Source of the DNA: Perognathus longimembris pacificus
Lineage: Eukaryota > Chordata > Mammalia > Rodentia > Heteromyidae
Length of the DNA: 64,000 nt
Assembly: GCF_023159225.1 (NCBI RefSeq)
Contig: NC_063180.1
Coordinates: 6,259,297-6,323,296 of the forward strand
Direction of reading: 5' to 3'
Part shown: in pieces, positions 52,925 through 64,000 of the stretch
Numbering within the stretch: position 1 is the first letter of the stretch
Layout: every line of letters begins with the position of its first letter
Made by a program: the position numbers and the translations under genes
The notes under the pieces: model-generated
The model's database searches: none
Told to the model about the DNA's origin: nothing
The model's input: only the letters and a program-made list of their open reading frames with translations

Positions 52925-55900
52925 TGCACACAAACAAGGCTCACAGGTGTGTACTGTAGGCACTTACTCACTGGGAACCTATGAACCCATGGTGTATCTT
53001 TTAGGGTGCATGTTCTTGGGGCTTTTCAGGGAAGATCTGCCTACTTATACATATGGCATGTAGACACTGTGTGCATAAGATGGTACTTACATTCAGACTT
53101 GGCATCAGGGCCCACATGTGCCTGCCACACCCATAAGACAGGTCAGTCTGTGCCTATGGTTTATACAAACATCAGGTGTGTGAATTGAGACACACTGTGT
53201 CTGTATATATTTGGGATCTGAAATCAGCCCAGGAAGGAAGACACACCAGATTCAGTGTGGTAAGTTCCCTGACATTTTCACACGGGGAGGGGGGATGAAC
53301 TGCTCCCTTTCCTCCCACTCCCACCTGAGTGGAGCAGTACTTTATTTACACCAACAGTGGTAAACAATGGCGGTCCCTGCCTGGCAGCAGCTGCATGAAT
53401 GGGCAGGGTCCCATGGAGAACAGGTGGTGCGTCACCGCCCAGGGAACAATGCATCCCACATGGGACCCAGGCAAGACGGAAGCCCACATCTATAGTAGGA
53501 AGCGGCCGCAGTCCAGAGAGGGCCTTCCTAGGGCCAGTGCCGGCACTATCTGGCTTTCCCTGCCACTGTTGAATCACTGAGTCACACCCAGCAAGGACAC
53601 AGTGCTCCTGGCTGTGTCCTGGAAGCCAAGGAACCCTCTACTCCGCTGGCCTTGGCATGGCCCTTGCCTGACCGCTGGACCTTGTGTTCTGCAGCTTACC
53701 AAGTGTCTCCTGGGAGACCCACCCAGAAGTGGGATTATGGGTCAGCTGGGGAAGTGTTTCAACCATGGGTGTGGCCCACAACGAGGCTGCAACATGAGTC
53801 TCTTGGGCACAAAGTGACTGCCAACATTCCAGACACTGGCACTATGGGGAAAATGACCACAACTCTGGTCCTTTCTGATGCTCCCGGACTGCATCTCCCA
53901 GGGAGAGACCAGCTGCTCTGGGCCTTGCTACTTGTGGGGTGTTGGGTCCAAGGAACAGACAGAGTAATGAAGGAAGGGCAGGTGGGCTTTGAGTGCCATC
54001 TAGCCTGGGTTCTGCCTCCACCCTGTTTCCCAGGGGCCTCTCAGCCAGGCACCCCTGCTTTTCCTGATCCCACCTCCCAGTCCTACAAGATGATACCCGG
54101 CTCTGAACATTGTTGCCAAATTACATACCAGAGCCTCTTTTTCTGTTACCTATCTTCAGATGTGAACACTTAGTTTTAAGAGCTAGAGTTAAAATAAACC
54201 ATGTCTTAAAGGGAAAAAAATCCACACATGGGACATTGTGATGTTTGAAATGATTTTTCATGAACCATAAGGCCTTACAGGAATGCCATCCACAGCAGAA
54301 ACAGATAGAAAAACAACCCGATGGTCTAGATGCCATTTTCCGTCTTTCAACATTTGCAGTCTGGAACATACAGGATATGGCAGGTGACTACATAGATGGT
54401 CCAAATGGATGTGATTTTGGTATGTGTGCCCTGCGGGCCCCTTCCACATTGATTCTGACCTTGACCTTGTGACTCCTGTGACCAGTGAGCCAAGGTGAGG
54501 GGAGCACTTGCCAGTGGGGATGGGCTGCCCACAGTGCTGTTACCTCTCTATGAGGAACTGGGATTCCCTACTGGGGAGCCCCTCATTGGAGAACCACATC
54601 CTGCCCATAGTCACCCTGGTTGCTAGGCAGGGGAGAGGCTAGTGAGGGTCTTTAGCCCAGTGGAGCCTCTGAATGACTGAACTATGAGGCTATCAAGACT
54701 GCAACCATGAGCAACTCAATGACTCCATGTCACAGTTCAGGACAGTTAGTTACTCAGCAAAGGTAACTGATACACAGGGTGTAAAAAGAGCAGGAGGCCC
54801 TGTGTCCTATACAGGGGTATAGAGAAAGTGTAGGATGCACTCTCCAAGGGTTCCCATTTCCCTTAGTCCCTGTGTCTGTCTGTGCTGTAAGAGGGTATAT
54901 GGCATGTGACACGACAGACACATGCTTATTTGCTGCCACTACTTAAGGCCTTGTTCTTACATTGATAAGTTTGTATGGCCTCCAAAAGCTGGTACAAATA
55001 TCCAAATGACCTTGGCAGAAATAATAAAAAGATTCCCACCCCTGCACTGAGTCTGAAACTGCAAAGATCCTGAGGAGGTATTATCCCCGTAAGGAATGGT
55101 TAGCAGCACTGGGACTCCAGAATTCTGGAAAGGAGAGTATATGAGGCAAGTAGACGGGTTTGAGAAGAGTCATTAGGGAAATATTCCTCCTTAAAAGGGA
55201 GAGTAGCAGGCAGAGGGACTGAGCTCTCAGGTCAGAGGACACCAAGGTCAAAGCCCAACCCTAGACTTGGCTTAGATTGTGCTTTTGAAAAAGATTGCTT
55301 AATCTCGGGTGCCTTCGTTTCCAGATTTATAAGAATAAGCACGTGGGACCTCCCAGCAAAGCAGCTGTGAAGTCACAATGGAAAGGTGTTTTGTGTAAAT
55401 GTCTCCCTTTAAGCCTGGGAGCATGTAGGAAAGGCTCTGCTATTTCTTCAAGGGCTTTGCAAAGATTCAGAGATTCAAGTGGTTTGGACCAAGTACATGT
55501 GACAGTGGGCCAAGCTTTCCTGTAAGGGAGGATCCAAGAGAGGAAGAGGCTTCAAGGGGTGGGGCCTATTCTGTCTGTCCAGAGGGCTTGGTTCAAAGGC
55601 AGCCACCTACCATAAGAAGTGCTGTAGATCTAGAGGGAACTTTGACTCTGTCAAGAAGACCTCACTGCCATACAGTCTCAACCTTTGATGGCTGACCCAG
55701 GACTGTAAGATCAGATACACTCATCAAATGCCTCATGTCCCAAAGGCTAGCCAGAGTGAGGTCCCTGGAACTGCATAGAAGCCTATGTTCAGGCCTGGGA
55801 GAGGGGTGCCGAAGCTGGGGCCCTGCCCAAACCCATGTCCTCCCCATTCCCACAGCTCCAGCAATGAGGTCTGGCAAGTCCTGAAAGTACCTGACTATCA

Positions 55901-56200
55901 CGGGACTTCGTTGGTGGTTATCCTTCTTTCCCAGAGCAACTGTGAAATGTGTTTTAAGGAGACTTAAAACAATGGAGATTTCTTCTCCCACAGTCCTGTA
56001 AGACACAAGTCTAAAACTGAGCTGTCAGCATGACATAGCTCCCTTAGAGACTGGGCAAGAGCCCTTCCTTGGATCTACCTAGAATCTGGTATGATGTGGG
56101 GGTCTCTCCAGGCATCCTTTGGCTTGTAGGTACCTCACTTCATTTTCTACCTCTGTTGTCCATGATGTTCTTCCTGTGTCTGGGCTAAGTGTCCCCCCTC
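52922..56200. other. Unique sequence, no gene recognised
   Basis: Mostly repeat-free. A GC-richer, mildly CpG-containing patch lies at about 53360-53550 (ggaagcggccgcagtccaga) without a gene. A MIR-like piece may lie near 55245-55330. Open frames up to 173 codons (53652-54173) have no domain. Confidence 0.4.
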
Positions 56201-56450
56201 CATTTTTTTTTAAATTTTTTGCCGGTCCTGGGGCTTGTACTCTGGGCATGAGTGCTGTCTCTAAGTTCTTTTTTTGCTCAAGGCTAGCACTCTACCACTT
56301 GAGCCACAGATCCACTTTGACCTTTCGTTGGTTAATTAGAGTTAAGAGTGTCATAGACTTTCCTGCTTGGGCTGGCTTCGAACCACAATCCTCAGCTCTC
56401 AGCCTTCTGAGTAACTAGAATTACAGGTGTGAGACATTAGCACCTAGCTC
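56201..56450 (-). repeat. Dimeric B1/ID-type SINE, reverse
   Basis: T-rich start, then gccggtcctggggcttgtac, ctctaccacttgagccacag, gagttaagagtgtcatagac, cagccttctgagtaactaga, aggtgtgagacattagcacc. Full-length. Confidence 0.92.
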
Positions 56451-56569
56451 ATTTTCCCTTTGTATAAGGACAAGGATCCTACCAAATTAACACTCACCCT
56501 ATTTCCAGAGGATCTACTTATCTTTACTACGTTACATCTGCAGAAACCTCATCTCCAAATAAGATAGCA

Positions 56570-56780
56570 TGCTCTAGAGGCTGACATCTGAGGACTGCTG
56601 TTCCAATCCATCCTGGGCAGGAAAGTCTGTGACATTCTCATCTCCAATTAACCAACACAAGATCAAAGTGGAACTGTGCCTCAAGTGGTAGACTCACAAG
56701 CGTTGAGGGGAAAAAAAAAAAAAAAAAAAACCTTGGTTAGTACACAGGCCCTAAGTTCAATTCCCAGGACTGGCACATAC
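56570..56780 (+). repeat. Dimeric B1/ID-type SINE with internal A tract
   Basis: ctctagaggctgacatctga, attctcatctccaattaacc, gaactgtgcctcaagtggta, then a 20-base A run (about 56709-56730) in the middle of the right half, then ccctaagttcaattcccagg. Confidence 0.85.
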
Positions 56781-56807
56781 ACACTCACACCAAATGTATT
56801 GAGTACT

Positions 56808-57028
56808 AGGCTCAGTAGCTCAAGCCGGTAATCCTAGGTACTTGGAAGGTAGAGATCAAGAGATTGAGGTTCAAGACCAACCTAAGGAGGAAAAAACAAT
56901 TTTATGGGATTGATCAGTGTCTGGGCACTATGGTGCTGACCTTTTATCCCAGTGACTCAGGGAAGAACAAATAAGATGATTGAGGTCCAGTCTAGTTTGG
57001 GTATAAAGTAAGACCCTATCTTAAAAAT
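56808..57028 (+). repeat. Two old B1-like monomers
   Basis: First near 56808-56895 (cagtagctcaagccggtaat, ggttcaagaccaacctaagg). Second near 56920-57028 (ggcactatggtgctgacctt, ttgaggtccagtctagtttg, aagaccctatct). Confidence 0.7.
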
Positions 57029-57040
57029 AATCAACACAAA

Positions 57041-57295
57041 GCTAAGTGCTGGTGGTTCAATTCTGTAGAGCTAGTTATTCAGGAGGCTGAGATCTGAGGA
57101 TTGTAGTTCAAAGCCAGCCCAGGGAGGAAAGTCCATGAGACTTTTATCTCCAATTAACTACCACAAAGTTGAAAGTGGTGCTGTGGCTCAAAGTTGTAAA
57201 GCAGTATCCTTGAGCACAAAAGCTCAGGGACAGTGCCCAGGATCTGAGTTCAAGTCCCCAAAATGGCACACATGCACGTGTGCACACATACACGG
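57041..57295 (+). mobile_element. Dimeric B1/ID-type SINE with 12-bp duplication
   Basis: Flanked by AATCAACACAAA at 57029-57040 and 57296-57307. Left half: gctaagtgctggtggttcaa; middle: gagacttttatctccaatta; right half: gtgctgtggctcaaagttgt, then ctgagttcaagtccccaaaa with a CA tail. Confidence 0.92.
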
Positions 57296-57308
57296 AATCA
57301 ACACAAAA

Positions 57309-57395
57309 AGGGACTGGCAGAGTAGCTCAAGTGGTAGAAAATCTGCTTAGCAAGCCCCAAGACCTTGAGTTCAAATCCCAGCACCACAAAAAATG
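57309..57395 (+). repeat. ID-like SINE
   Basis: gggactggcagagtagctca, agtggtagaaaatctgctta, gagttcaaatcccagcacca, A tail: a single tRNA-derived monomer with A and B boxes in order. Confidence 0.85.
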
Positions 57396-58697
57396 GATTC
57401 AGCATTTCTCTATGGTAAATAAAAGAGTAATATGGCAATAATAAAGAGCTTATTTGCTCCAGGGACCATTCTACAACACTTACATACACTAATGGACTGA
57501 AGTCTCTCCATCTCTGTACAGTTTGCTCCTGGAAGGGATTGCTATGAACTGGTAGACTCCTATCCTTTTTAAAAAGTCTTTTGAAAGGTAGACAGGAGGA
57601 ACAGTTTGGGGAAGGCCCACCTCCGAGGTAAGGGTCGCATTTGGAGGTAGACGTATTGCCCACCTCTAGCTGTGACTGCCCCTCTGCCATGCCAGATGTC
57701 TCCAGGAGATGGCCCGTGGTCAGCCTGGAGGCCAGAGATGCCTGTTCAGCTGCCCTCCCCCTTGGACAGGGATTTCACACCCAGGAAAATAATTTCCTGG
57801 TAAGGAGATTAGAAGGCATTGCCTGCTCTCAGGAACAGGATGGGGCCGGGTGAGGCAGGACAGGAACAGCGGGAGAGGCAGGGGGGCAGGTGGGGGCTTG
57901 GGAGGAAGTGTCACTGTCAATCAGGGCGCTGACCCATCTAATCCAGCCTCCTGCTCTCCTGATCCCAGGGACAGATGCCGGAAAATGGTGCAAACTCAGA
58001 GAGCCTGGTCCTTCCCACAGGCTCCTCCATGGAGAGCAGGCTAAATCTTGCCAAGAAATAAGCTGCCCAAAAGGTGCTCTCTGTGGCTCCCCAGTGCTTC
58101 TGCTGGGCCTCAGTGCAGTGCTTTGGGCCATAATGCCCAGGACAACAAATGCCATCCAGTCACTGGGGAAGGCATGCTCTGGGGGGAGCTGTGATCAGAG
58201 CTGCTGGCAAAAATTGGAAGGCCCTTCATGGTAGGTCTCACCCTGAACTGGTCCCAGACCCATTCATTTATTCAACCAACATTCACTGATCCAACATGAG
58301 CTAGGATCAGATGAGCTCATGGTTCCGAAAAGCTGTGCTAGGGAATCACCCAGGATTACCCTCCAAGTCCAGCTGTCAGTCCACCCTCCAGACTGTTAGG
58401 GACAAGGCCCCCAGGTAGGCCACCCCCTGAGTTAGAGAGAAGTGGCTGCAAGCCTAGCATATCCTACACTGACCCCCTCAGAGCAAAAAGCCCAGAATGA
58501 AATCGACATATTGACACGGAACTACTTCATGCAGGCTGTTTCAACTCAATGAGAGTTGTTCATTCAGTTCACTTATGCCATGAACTGCTCCAGCCCCTGG
58601 AGATGCCAACAAAAAAGTGACCTTGGCTTTAAGCACAAGCATCCCTGTGCATAAGTGGAATCCACATGAAGGCCAGCAGTGCTTCAACTTATGATTG
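57396..58697. other. Unique sequence, no gene recognised
   Basis: No repeat family recognised. The block near 57900-57970 (gtcactgtcaatcagggcgc) may be conserved. Frames here have no domain. Confidence 0.4.
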
Positions 58698-58905
58698 TTT
58701 TTGTGTGTGTCGGAACTGGGGCCTGAATTCAGGGTCAGGATGGCACTCTTGCTTAGCTGGCACTCTACCACTTAAACCACAACTCCACTTCCAGCTTTTT
58801 TCTAATTCGTTGGAAATAAGTTTTTCTGCCCCCCAGACTGGCTTTGAACTATGATCCTTAGATCTCAGCATCATACATAGATAGGATTACAGGCAGTGCC
58901 TAGCT
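58698..58905 (-). repeat. Dimeric B1/ID-type SINE, reverse
   Basis: gaactggggcctgaattcag, gctggcactctaccacttaa, ccacaactccacttccagct, gatctcagcatcatacatag. Old. Confidence 0.85.
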
Positions 58906-59224
58906 AACTTACAACTTCTTATAGGAGGCACACAAAAAATAAGTATTTAGTAGAAATGATACTTAAATTTTTATCTTTCCTGGTCCTTTTTATTGATGCC
59001 AGGCTACTCTCAGCCCTTCCCACAATTCCACAATGTGTTGTGTGGCTAAGCCAGCATGTGCAATAGGTGTGTCCATTGTGTTGTCCACTTACATGTTTTC
59101 AGATTGTAATGAGTTTATTGGGATACAACCTCATTAAATCAAGGAACATTTGTATTACTGTACATTGAGTTGCATCTTCCCCTCTTGAGACATATTAATA
59201 ATGTCATGGTATTTGCATATGCTA
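58906..59224. other. Unassigned AT-rich sequence
   Basis: Around 59115-59160 (gtttattgggatacaacctc, then attaaatcaaggaacatttg) could be an old DNA transposon. A two-copy imperfect 27-bp repeat with TGGTATTTGC lies at about 59195-59245. Confidence 0.35.
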
Positions 59225-59530
59225 ATAATTTCGTGGTATTTGCGTACTATGGAGCCTTTGGGAGGTGATCAAGTTAAGATGAAGTCACTGGGGTAAACCT
59301 TCTTAACAGAATAAGTGCATCTACAGAGACATCTGAGAGCTGTCTGTCTGTCTTTCTCCATACAAAGACTCTCACAGGGAATTAATAGCTATCTAGAAGT
59401 CAAGAAAATCTTCTTCTCCAGGTCCGGACTATGCCGACACTCTGATCATGTACTTTGGGTCTCCAGAACTATGAAAAGATCATCTAAGCTGCCTGGTCTA
59501 TGGTCCAAGAAGGGTAATACGTAGCCTTCT
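59225..59530 (+). repeat. ERVL-MaLR (MLT/MST-type) LTR remnant
   Basis: gagcctttgggaggtgatca, then ttaacagaataagtgcatct, then agagacatctgagagctgtc, then gggtctccagaactatgaaa: the order of a common MaLR LTR. Diverged and internally deleted. Confidence 0.72.
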
Positions 59531-60904
59531 TTCAAAATACTATTGTAAAGACTAAGTGGGAGCATTGCTTGGTATAGAAGAAATACTATGGCAGCTTCCA
59601 CTGTGAGAATCATTTCTTGTGGAAAGCGAAATAGCTCTGGAGAACAGGGTATCTGCTTCCTCGGCCTTCTTCCATTCCCATTTCCTAGAATCTTTATTCT
59701 GTCACTCAGCTGTCACTCATGTTTACTTGGGACCAGTTTGCTCCTGGCCCCAGTTCCCAAGGTGCTCCCAGCAGAGGGAGCCCCCAGGCCCTGACAGCCA
59801 GAGAATCGGGATCACTGACCGAACTCAGAGAAACAGGACTCCCTGAAAGATGTGGCCAGAGGACAAACACGACTTTCCTGGGCAAAGTAGTCCTGAAGGC
59901 CACTCCAGGCAGAGAGAAGGGAGTGAGAAAAAAGACAAAAACAAAGAACTTCAATGCCAGGGGATTCCTGGGCCCAAAGGAGATTCTCAGCAGGGTCCTG
60001 GCAGGTGGTCAGCCCTTTTCAGACTGACACTTTTACCTCCCCAGGTAGGATCAATAGTTGTGCCCACTCCTGCTCCAGCCGATTCACATACAATTATGTG
60101 TCATTAGGGTTTTATGGCTCTCAGGAGATCTTATAGTACCCCCAGGCTCCCCATGAGCCTGGGAACTATCTGAGCTGGGCCCTTGTTCTTTCCTGACCCA
60201 CAGCTCCAGGAAGCTGACTGCCAACCAGGCAACTTCCCAGAAGCTACTCGGAATCCACTCCCCTCAGAATGGCTATAGTTGGGCACAGGAGATTTTGGGG
60301 GAGGGAGACATGGATCAGAGGGGATCAGGGCAAGTTTGACTCTTTCAAGTCTGTCTCAGGGCCCAGAACACTACCCTACCAGAGAGTAGAAAACCTGAAA
60401 GGCCAGAGAGAAAAGTCTGGTAAAGTCAGGAGAAGGGAAAATGCTTTATAGAAGGCTGTAGATCCTGACTTGGTCTCTTCTGCCCCTTGTACAGGCTACT
60501 AGATAAGCAGGTGCCTAACTGGCAGACAAGGATGCTGAGTTCTAAAGAGTTGCTTGTGCAAGGCCACATGGCCAGAGCATGCTACTAAACTCAGTCCGTG
60601 TCCCTCGATTGGCTGAGTGCATGGGGTGATCTGGGATTTGAGCAGGCTCTTGTCTGTCTTAGAATAAGAAAAGAATGGACTATGTCTGAATGGAGTGGGA
60701 TGTGGGCTTCCCTGCTGGGGCAGCAGGGACTCAGGGAGGAGATTCTTGAGTCCTGAGGCAGAAGACCAAGCCAGGGCTTCACAACGCTCCTGTTAATAGG
60801 GTCACAGGTATCCAGGGGCTGCCTGGCTCTGGTGTAAGGATGATTTTGAAGTAACACAGTGGCCCCCAGGATGAAACAAAACTAATTCACCCCTTCCCTC
60901 ACTC
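59531..60904. other. Unique sequence, no gene recognised
   Basis: Several overlapping plus-strand frames at 59588-60136 carry no domain. No repeat recognised apart from a possible reversed MIR piece near 60550. Confidence 0.4.
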
Positions 60905-60990
60905 CAAGCTCTGTCATTGAACAGCTATGATTTAGGGCAAGGGACTTAGTTTCCTGAAGATTCAGTTTCCCCATCTGCAAATTAGTATTC
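60905..60990 (+). repeat. MIR SINE remnant
   Basis: gaacagctatgatttagggc, then gggacttagtttcctgaaga, then agtttccccatctgcaaatt. Confidence 0.65.
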
Positions 60991-61924
60991 TCAGGAAGTG
61001 GGATCTTCTAACAAGCCATGCCTATCCCCTTTTCTTAGGTCTACCCAGTTATAACAGGGTGTTGAGGCTTTAAATAGATATAGATAAAAAATGACAGGTT
61101 CTCAGAAATTGTTTCCCCTCTCATTCTCTGCCATGTTGCCTTCCCTGCCACAGATAGACTATACCAGAGCCATGACATACCAGCAACCAGGAGGGCACCA
61201 AGCCAAGCTGTGATGTGGGGCTGGAGGGGCTTCTGGTGTCTTCATTAGCTGGTGTTGTCACTGGAAAGGATTCTTCCCTTTCTTGGCCTCATTTTATCAC
61301 CAGGAAAGAAGAGGGCTATTACTGAGATCTCTTCTAATTATGAGAAAAATAAATAGTATATAAAGACATCGGGAAAGCGATCTTTCAGTGGCCCTAAAAG
61401 AAACCTTATTTCACTAGGTGGGAATCCACTCTCCTTTCTCCCATAGCAATGGATGCCTTGGGCTTTAAGACTATTTCCCAGTTTCCCTTGCTGCATGATG
61501 TAGCCACACAACTGCCAGAGAATAGGAACTGATCATTAAAAAATAAAACAGCTGAGAACCCCTACCCTTTCCCTCTCTTCCTCCCTCATTCCTTCCTTTG
61601 TCCAGCAAGCTGAGATATGGAGATGATGGCTGAAACATCCATCTGGACATGAGGTATCCTTAAGAATGCAGGCCATACATGGCAGAGTGACAAGCTAGAG
61701 CAGCCCTGAGCCACCTACCTCTGGCCTTTCATCTGAGAGAGAATTCACGTTCTATTTGCTTGAACATTGCTATTTTGGCTTCTGTTACTTGCACTTAGTT
61801 AACTGATCAAAGACCACATAGTCTACAGAGAAAGTACATGGTATGTCAGAGTCAGAAGCTTGTGAACTTCATGATTACATGTTGCATAACTAGCTGCATG
61901 TCATTGAAAAACTACAGAGGACTT
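60991..61924. other. Unique sequence, nothing recognised
   Basis: No repeat family or gene identified. Confidence 0.4.
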
Positions 61925-62135
61925 CATGCAAGTGTGTGTACACATGTTTAGACATGCTTGTGGTTGTATATGTATGTATGTTCTCTGTGTTAGTATGTTG
62001 GAATATGCACACTGGTGTACTAGCATGCAATCCTGTGTGTGTACCTATGTGAGTATTTCAGTGTGGGCATACCTGTGTTGTGCATGGAAATGTGTGCACA
62101 ACTGATCCTATGTTTGTATGCATGGGTATATGCAC
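61925..62135. repeat. Degenerate TG/ATG-rich low-complexity tract
   Basis: Scattered tgtgtgtacacatg, gtatatgtatgtatg and tgtgtgtgtacc words. Similar in character to the tract at 16150-16450. Confidence 0.7.
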
Positions 62136-62854
62136 CAGTCTCCTAAGGATGCATCCATTTGTAACTGTACGAAGGAAGGCTGCTCCCCCAAAAGCATGAT
62201 TCAGTCCAGACTTCCTGATCATTATGCTGCTGAATAACACCATCCATTGGTGCTCTCTCCTTCCACCCTTACTGGTCCTTCCCAGCTCACATTGCTTCGT
62301 TGTCCTCTGTAAACACCAGCCTCAGGCCACATGTGTGCCCTGCAAAGATAGCAGTGGATAGCAGGGATAGTGATGAGCAGTTCATGTACTAAGGTCATGT
62401 TTATACTTCCATTGTCAACAGTGGTCATTATTTATTTGAACCGAGGCCTTTCTCATTTGATGGGCACCACTGCTGTGAGTAAGACCATGCAGAAGTCTTA
62501 ATAATTTTCATATGGTAGGGAATGCAAGTGGGGAAGGCTGAGGCTCCCTGCAGTGGTCAAGAGGGGGGTGTCCAGTAGGGGCTGCTGGCACTACATCACA
62601 CATAAGAAAACTCAGCCTGGAGATAGAAAGGGGTGGCCAACAAGCACCTGGTGGCCTCAGACTAGCTCCAGCTTCTTGGCCCAGACAGATGATCTCCCAG
62701 GATAGTAAGGGAATTTGCAGATGTGAACTCAGACCCTCTGTCAGGAATTTGGAGAAATCATGAAGCGCTGAGGACTGGCTACACAACCAACCAAATCTGT
62801 CATTTCCCAAACAGGAAGCAAGCACATTTTTAGCAACTGCAGCTGGTAGGAGGC
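62136..62854. other. Unique sequence, no gene recognised
   Basis: No repeat family or gene recognised. Confidence 0.4.
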
Positions 62855-63055
62855 AGCGTGGTATTGGGAAAAGACAACAGAGTTAGGAATTAGAAAGAAG
62901 TGGGATAGAATCTTTTGGCTGGTGTGACATTGTAGAAGATCTTAACCCCTACCTTCTTGATCTATGAAATGGGATAGTACTAAGTACCACTGAGGCTGAC
63001 GAGGCTCATGTGGGATAACAAAGGTAATAAGAGAGCCAAGTAAATGCATTACTGT
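62855..63055 (+). repeat. MIR SINE remnant
   Basis: gcgtggtattgggaaaagac, aacagagttaggaattagaa, ccttcttgatctatgaaatg, ggatagtactaagtaccac: nearly the full MIR length. Confidence 0.75.
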
Positions 63056-64000
63056 GTTCTCCCCTTCACTGTGGAGAATTTGAAGAGCCTTGGAAGGAAC
63101 TCATTCCTCCCCCAGCAGACTGTGACAAGCTCATCTCTCCCCTTCTCCAGGGACATGCAAGTTTCCAAGGTCAGAGGAAGTGGTCAACAGGAAGGATGTA
63201 GATTTTGAGCCACTATTTGCCAAAGTCTGTCCTGGGATCAGTGACCCCATCCACCTGGACGAGGGCTCCACTGGGTTCATGGAGGAAGTCCACAAGCGCT
63301 GAGGGACGTGAAACAGGTCACTGGACTTTCAACTGGTTAAACAATTATATTCAAAGAGGAATGACCGCTGGTCTCATCTCAACCTGGCAGAGGTCTCCTG
63401 CAGAGTGACATAGAGCTCAGGGACTGTCAGCTGTTCCTGAAGCATTATTGCCAATACACTCGATAAAGACCCAGAAAATATTCAGATGACAGAAAGAGAA
63501 ACTAAGCAAGAAGCAAACATTCCAAGGCTTTGTCTAAATTCGCTTTGGCCTAATCCTCACAAGCCTCCTAGGAGGCAGGGACATTTGATCATTTTTGTTT
63601 GACACTGGAGGATGCTGACTAAGTGACTCGCCTAAGGCCATGGGTTGAGAGGCAGTAGAGCCAGAATTTGGATGGCAGCCCCACAGAACGCACCCTCAAA
63701 TTGCCTGTGAAACATCAGCTTCTTTTGTGTACCCCCAACTTTCCAGAGCTGGAGAAAGCCTGGAGGGTACATCTGACAACTTTGCTCATTCCTTCATTCA
63801 ACTATCTAGCTACATCTCAAAAGTGCCAAGCACATGCTAGATTTGTTGATATGATAGTAAAGAAAGGATGTAAGAGATTCTTACCCTTACAGTTCCAGAA
63901 GAGAGGAGGGCTCTAGGGACCTCAACAGCTAAACAATACACCTGTGAATTAATGAGATAACTTTAGAAAAGGATAACATAGCCAAAATATATCTTGACTT
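63056..64000. other. Unique sequence with a reversed MIR remnant
   Basis: Reversed MIR-like piece near 63555-63675 (cctcacaagcctcctaggag, ctaaggccatgggttgagag). No gene recognised. Confidence 0.45.

Noticed and set aside
57309..57395. Functional tRNA gene
   Set aside because: The A and B box resemblance belongs to an ID-type SINE; the sequence does not fold into a plausible cloverleaf with conserved anticodon arm and has an A tail. The same holds for all other tRNA-like segments here.

Overview
This is mammalian nuclear DNA with no bacterial, phage or plasmid organisation. I found no intact host protein-coding gene. No open frame exceeds about 235 codons, none shows a recognisable protein domain, and the longest are explained by GC-rich sequence or by LINE-1 ORF2 remnants. 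The interspersed repeats suggest a rodent. Many copies are dimeric SINEs with a 7SL/B1-like left half and an ID/tRNA-like right half. One young copy at 15.4-15.6 kb starts with an ID-like tRNA-Ala monomer and continues into a second tRNA-like monomer, resembling the IDL-Geo SINE described from kangaroo rats, pocket mice and pocket gophers. I therefore favour Castorimorpha, probably Geomyoidea. That is inference from memory of repeat families.

Layout: 0-5 kb is mostly single-copy sequence with a perfect 128-bp tandem duplication (1.3 kb) and a CpG-enriched patch (3.0-3.65 kb). 5.4-6.5 kb holds a SINE, a pyrimidine tract and a complete class I-type solo LTR with a 4-bp target duplication. 6.5-15 kb is mostly unique and includes a GC/HMG-motif-rich stretch near 14.3-14.8 kb that looks regulatory. 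15-24 kb carries SINEs, old MaLR-type LTRs and a 5'-truncated L1 with a 17-bp target duplication (21.4-22.2 kb). 24-36 kb has more SINEs, a short L1 tail (28.5 kb), an AT-rich simple repeat, an L1 nested in a MaLR LTR (30.8-32.1 kb) and an apparently inverted (twin-primed) L1 at 34 kb.

36-42 kb is largely unique, with a decayed 16-bp minisatellite (38.7 kb). 41-48 kb is the most repeat-dense part: old SINE clusters, an old L1 3' UTR, a solo LTR with two tandem GC-rich hairpin modules inserted into a SINE (43.9-44.4 kb), a processed HMGN2 pseudogene (45.3-45.7 kb), a 48-bp perfect inverted repeat 540 bp apart (46.0/46.6 kb), and a recent 129-bp tandem duplication (46.9-47.1 kb). 48-64 kb is mostly unique with an old LTR, an L1 ORF2 fragment (50.5-51.1 kb), a SINE cluster (56.2-57.4 kb) and another MaLR remnant (59.2-59.5 kb).

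The window is best read as intergenic or intronic DNA. Its clearest content is transposon insertion history, one dead retrogene and a few candidate non-coding regulatory segments. I did not find convincing evidence of a new biological system.
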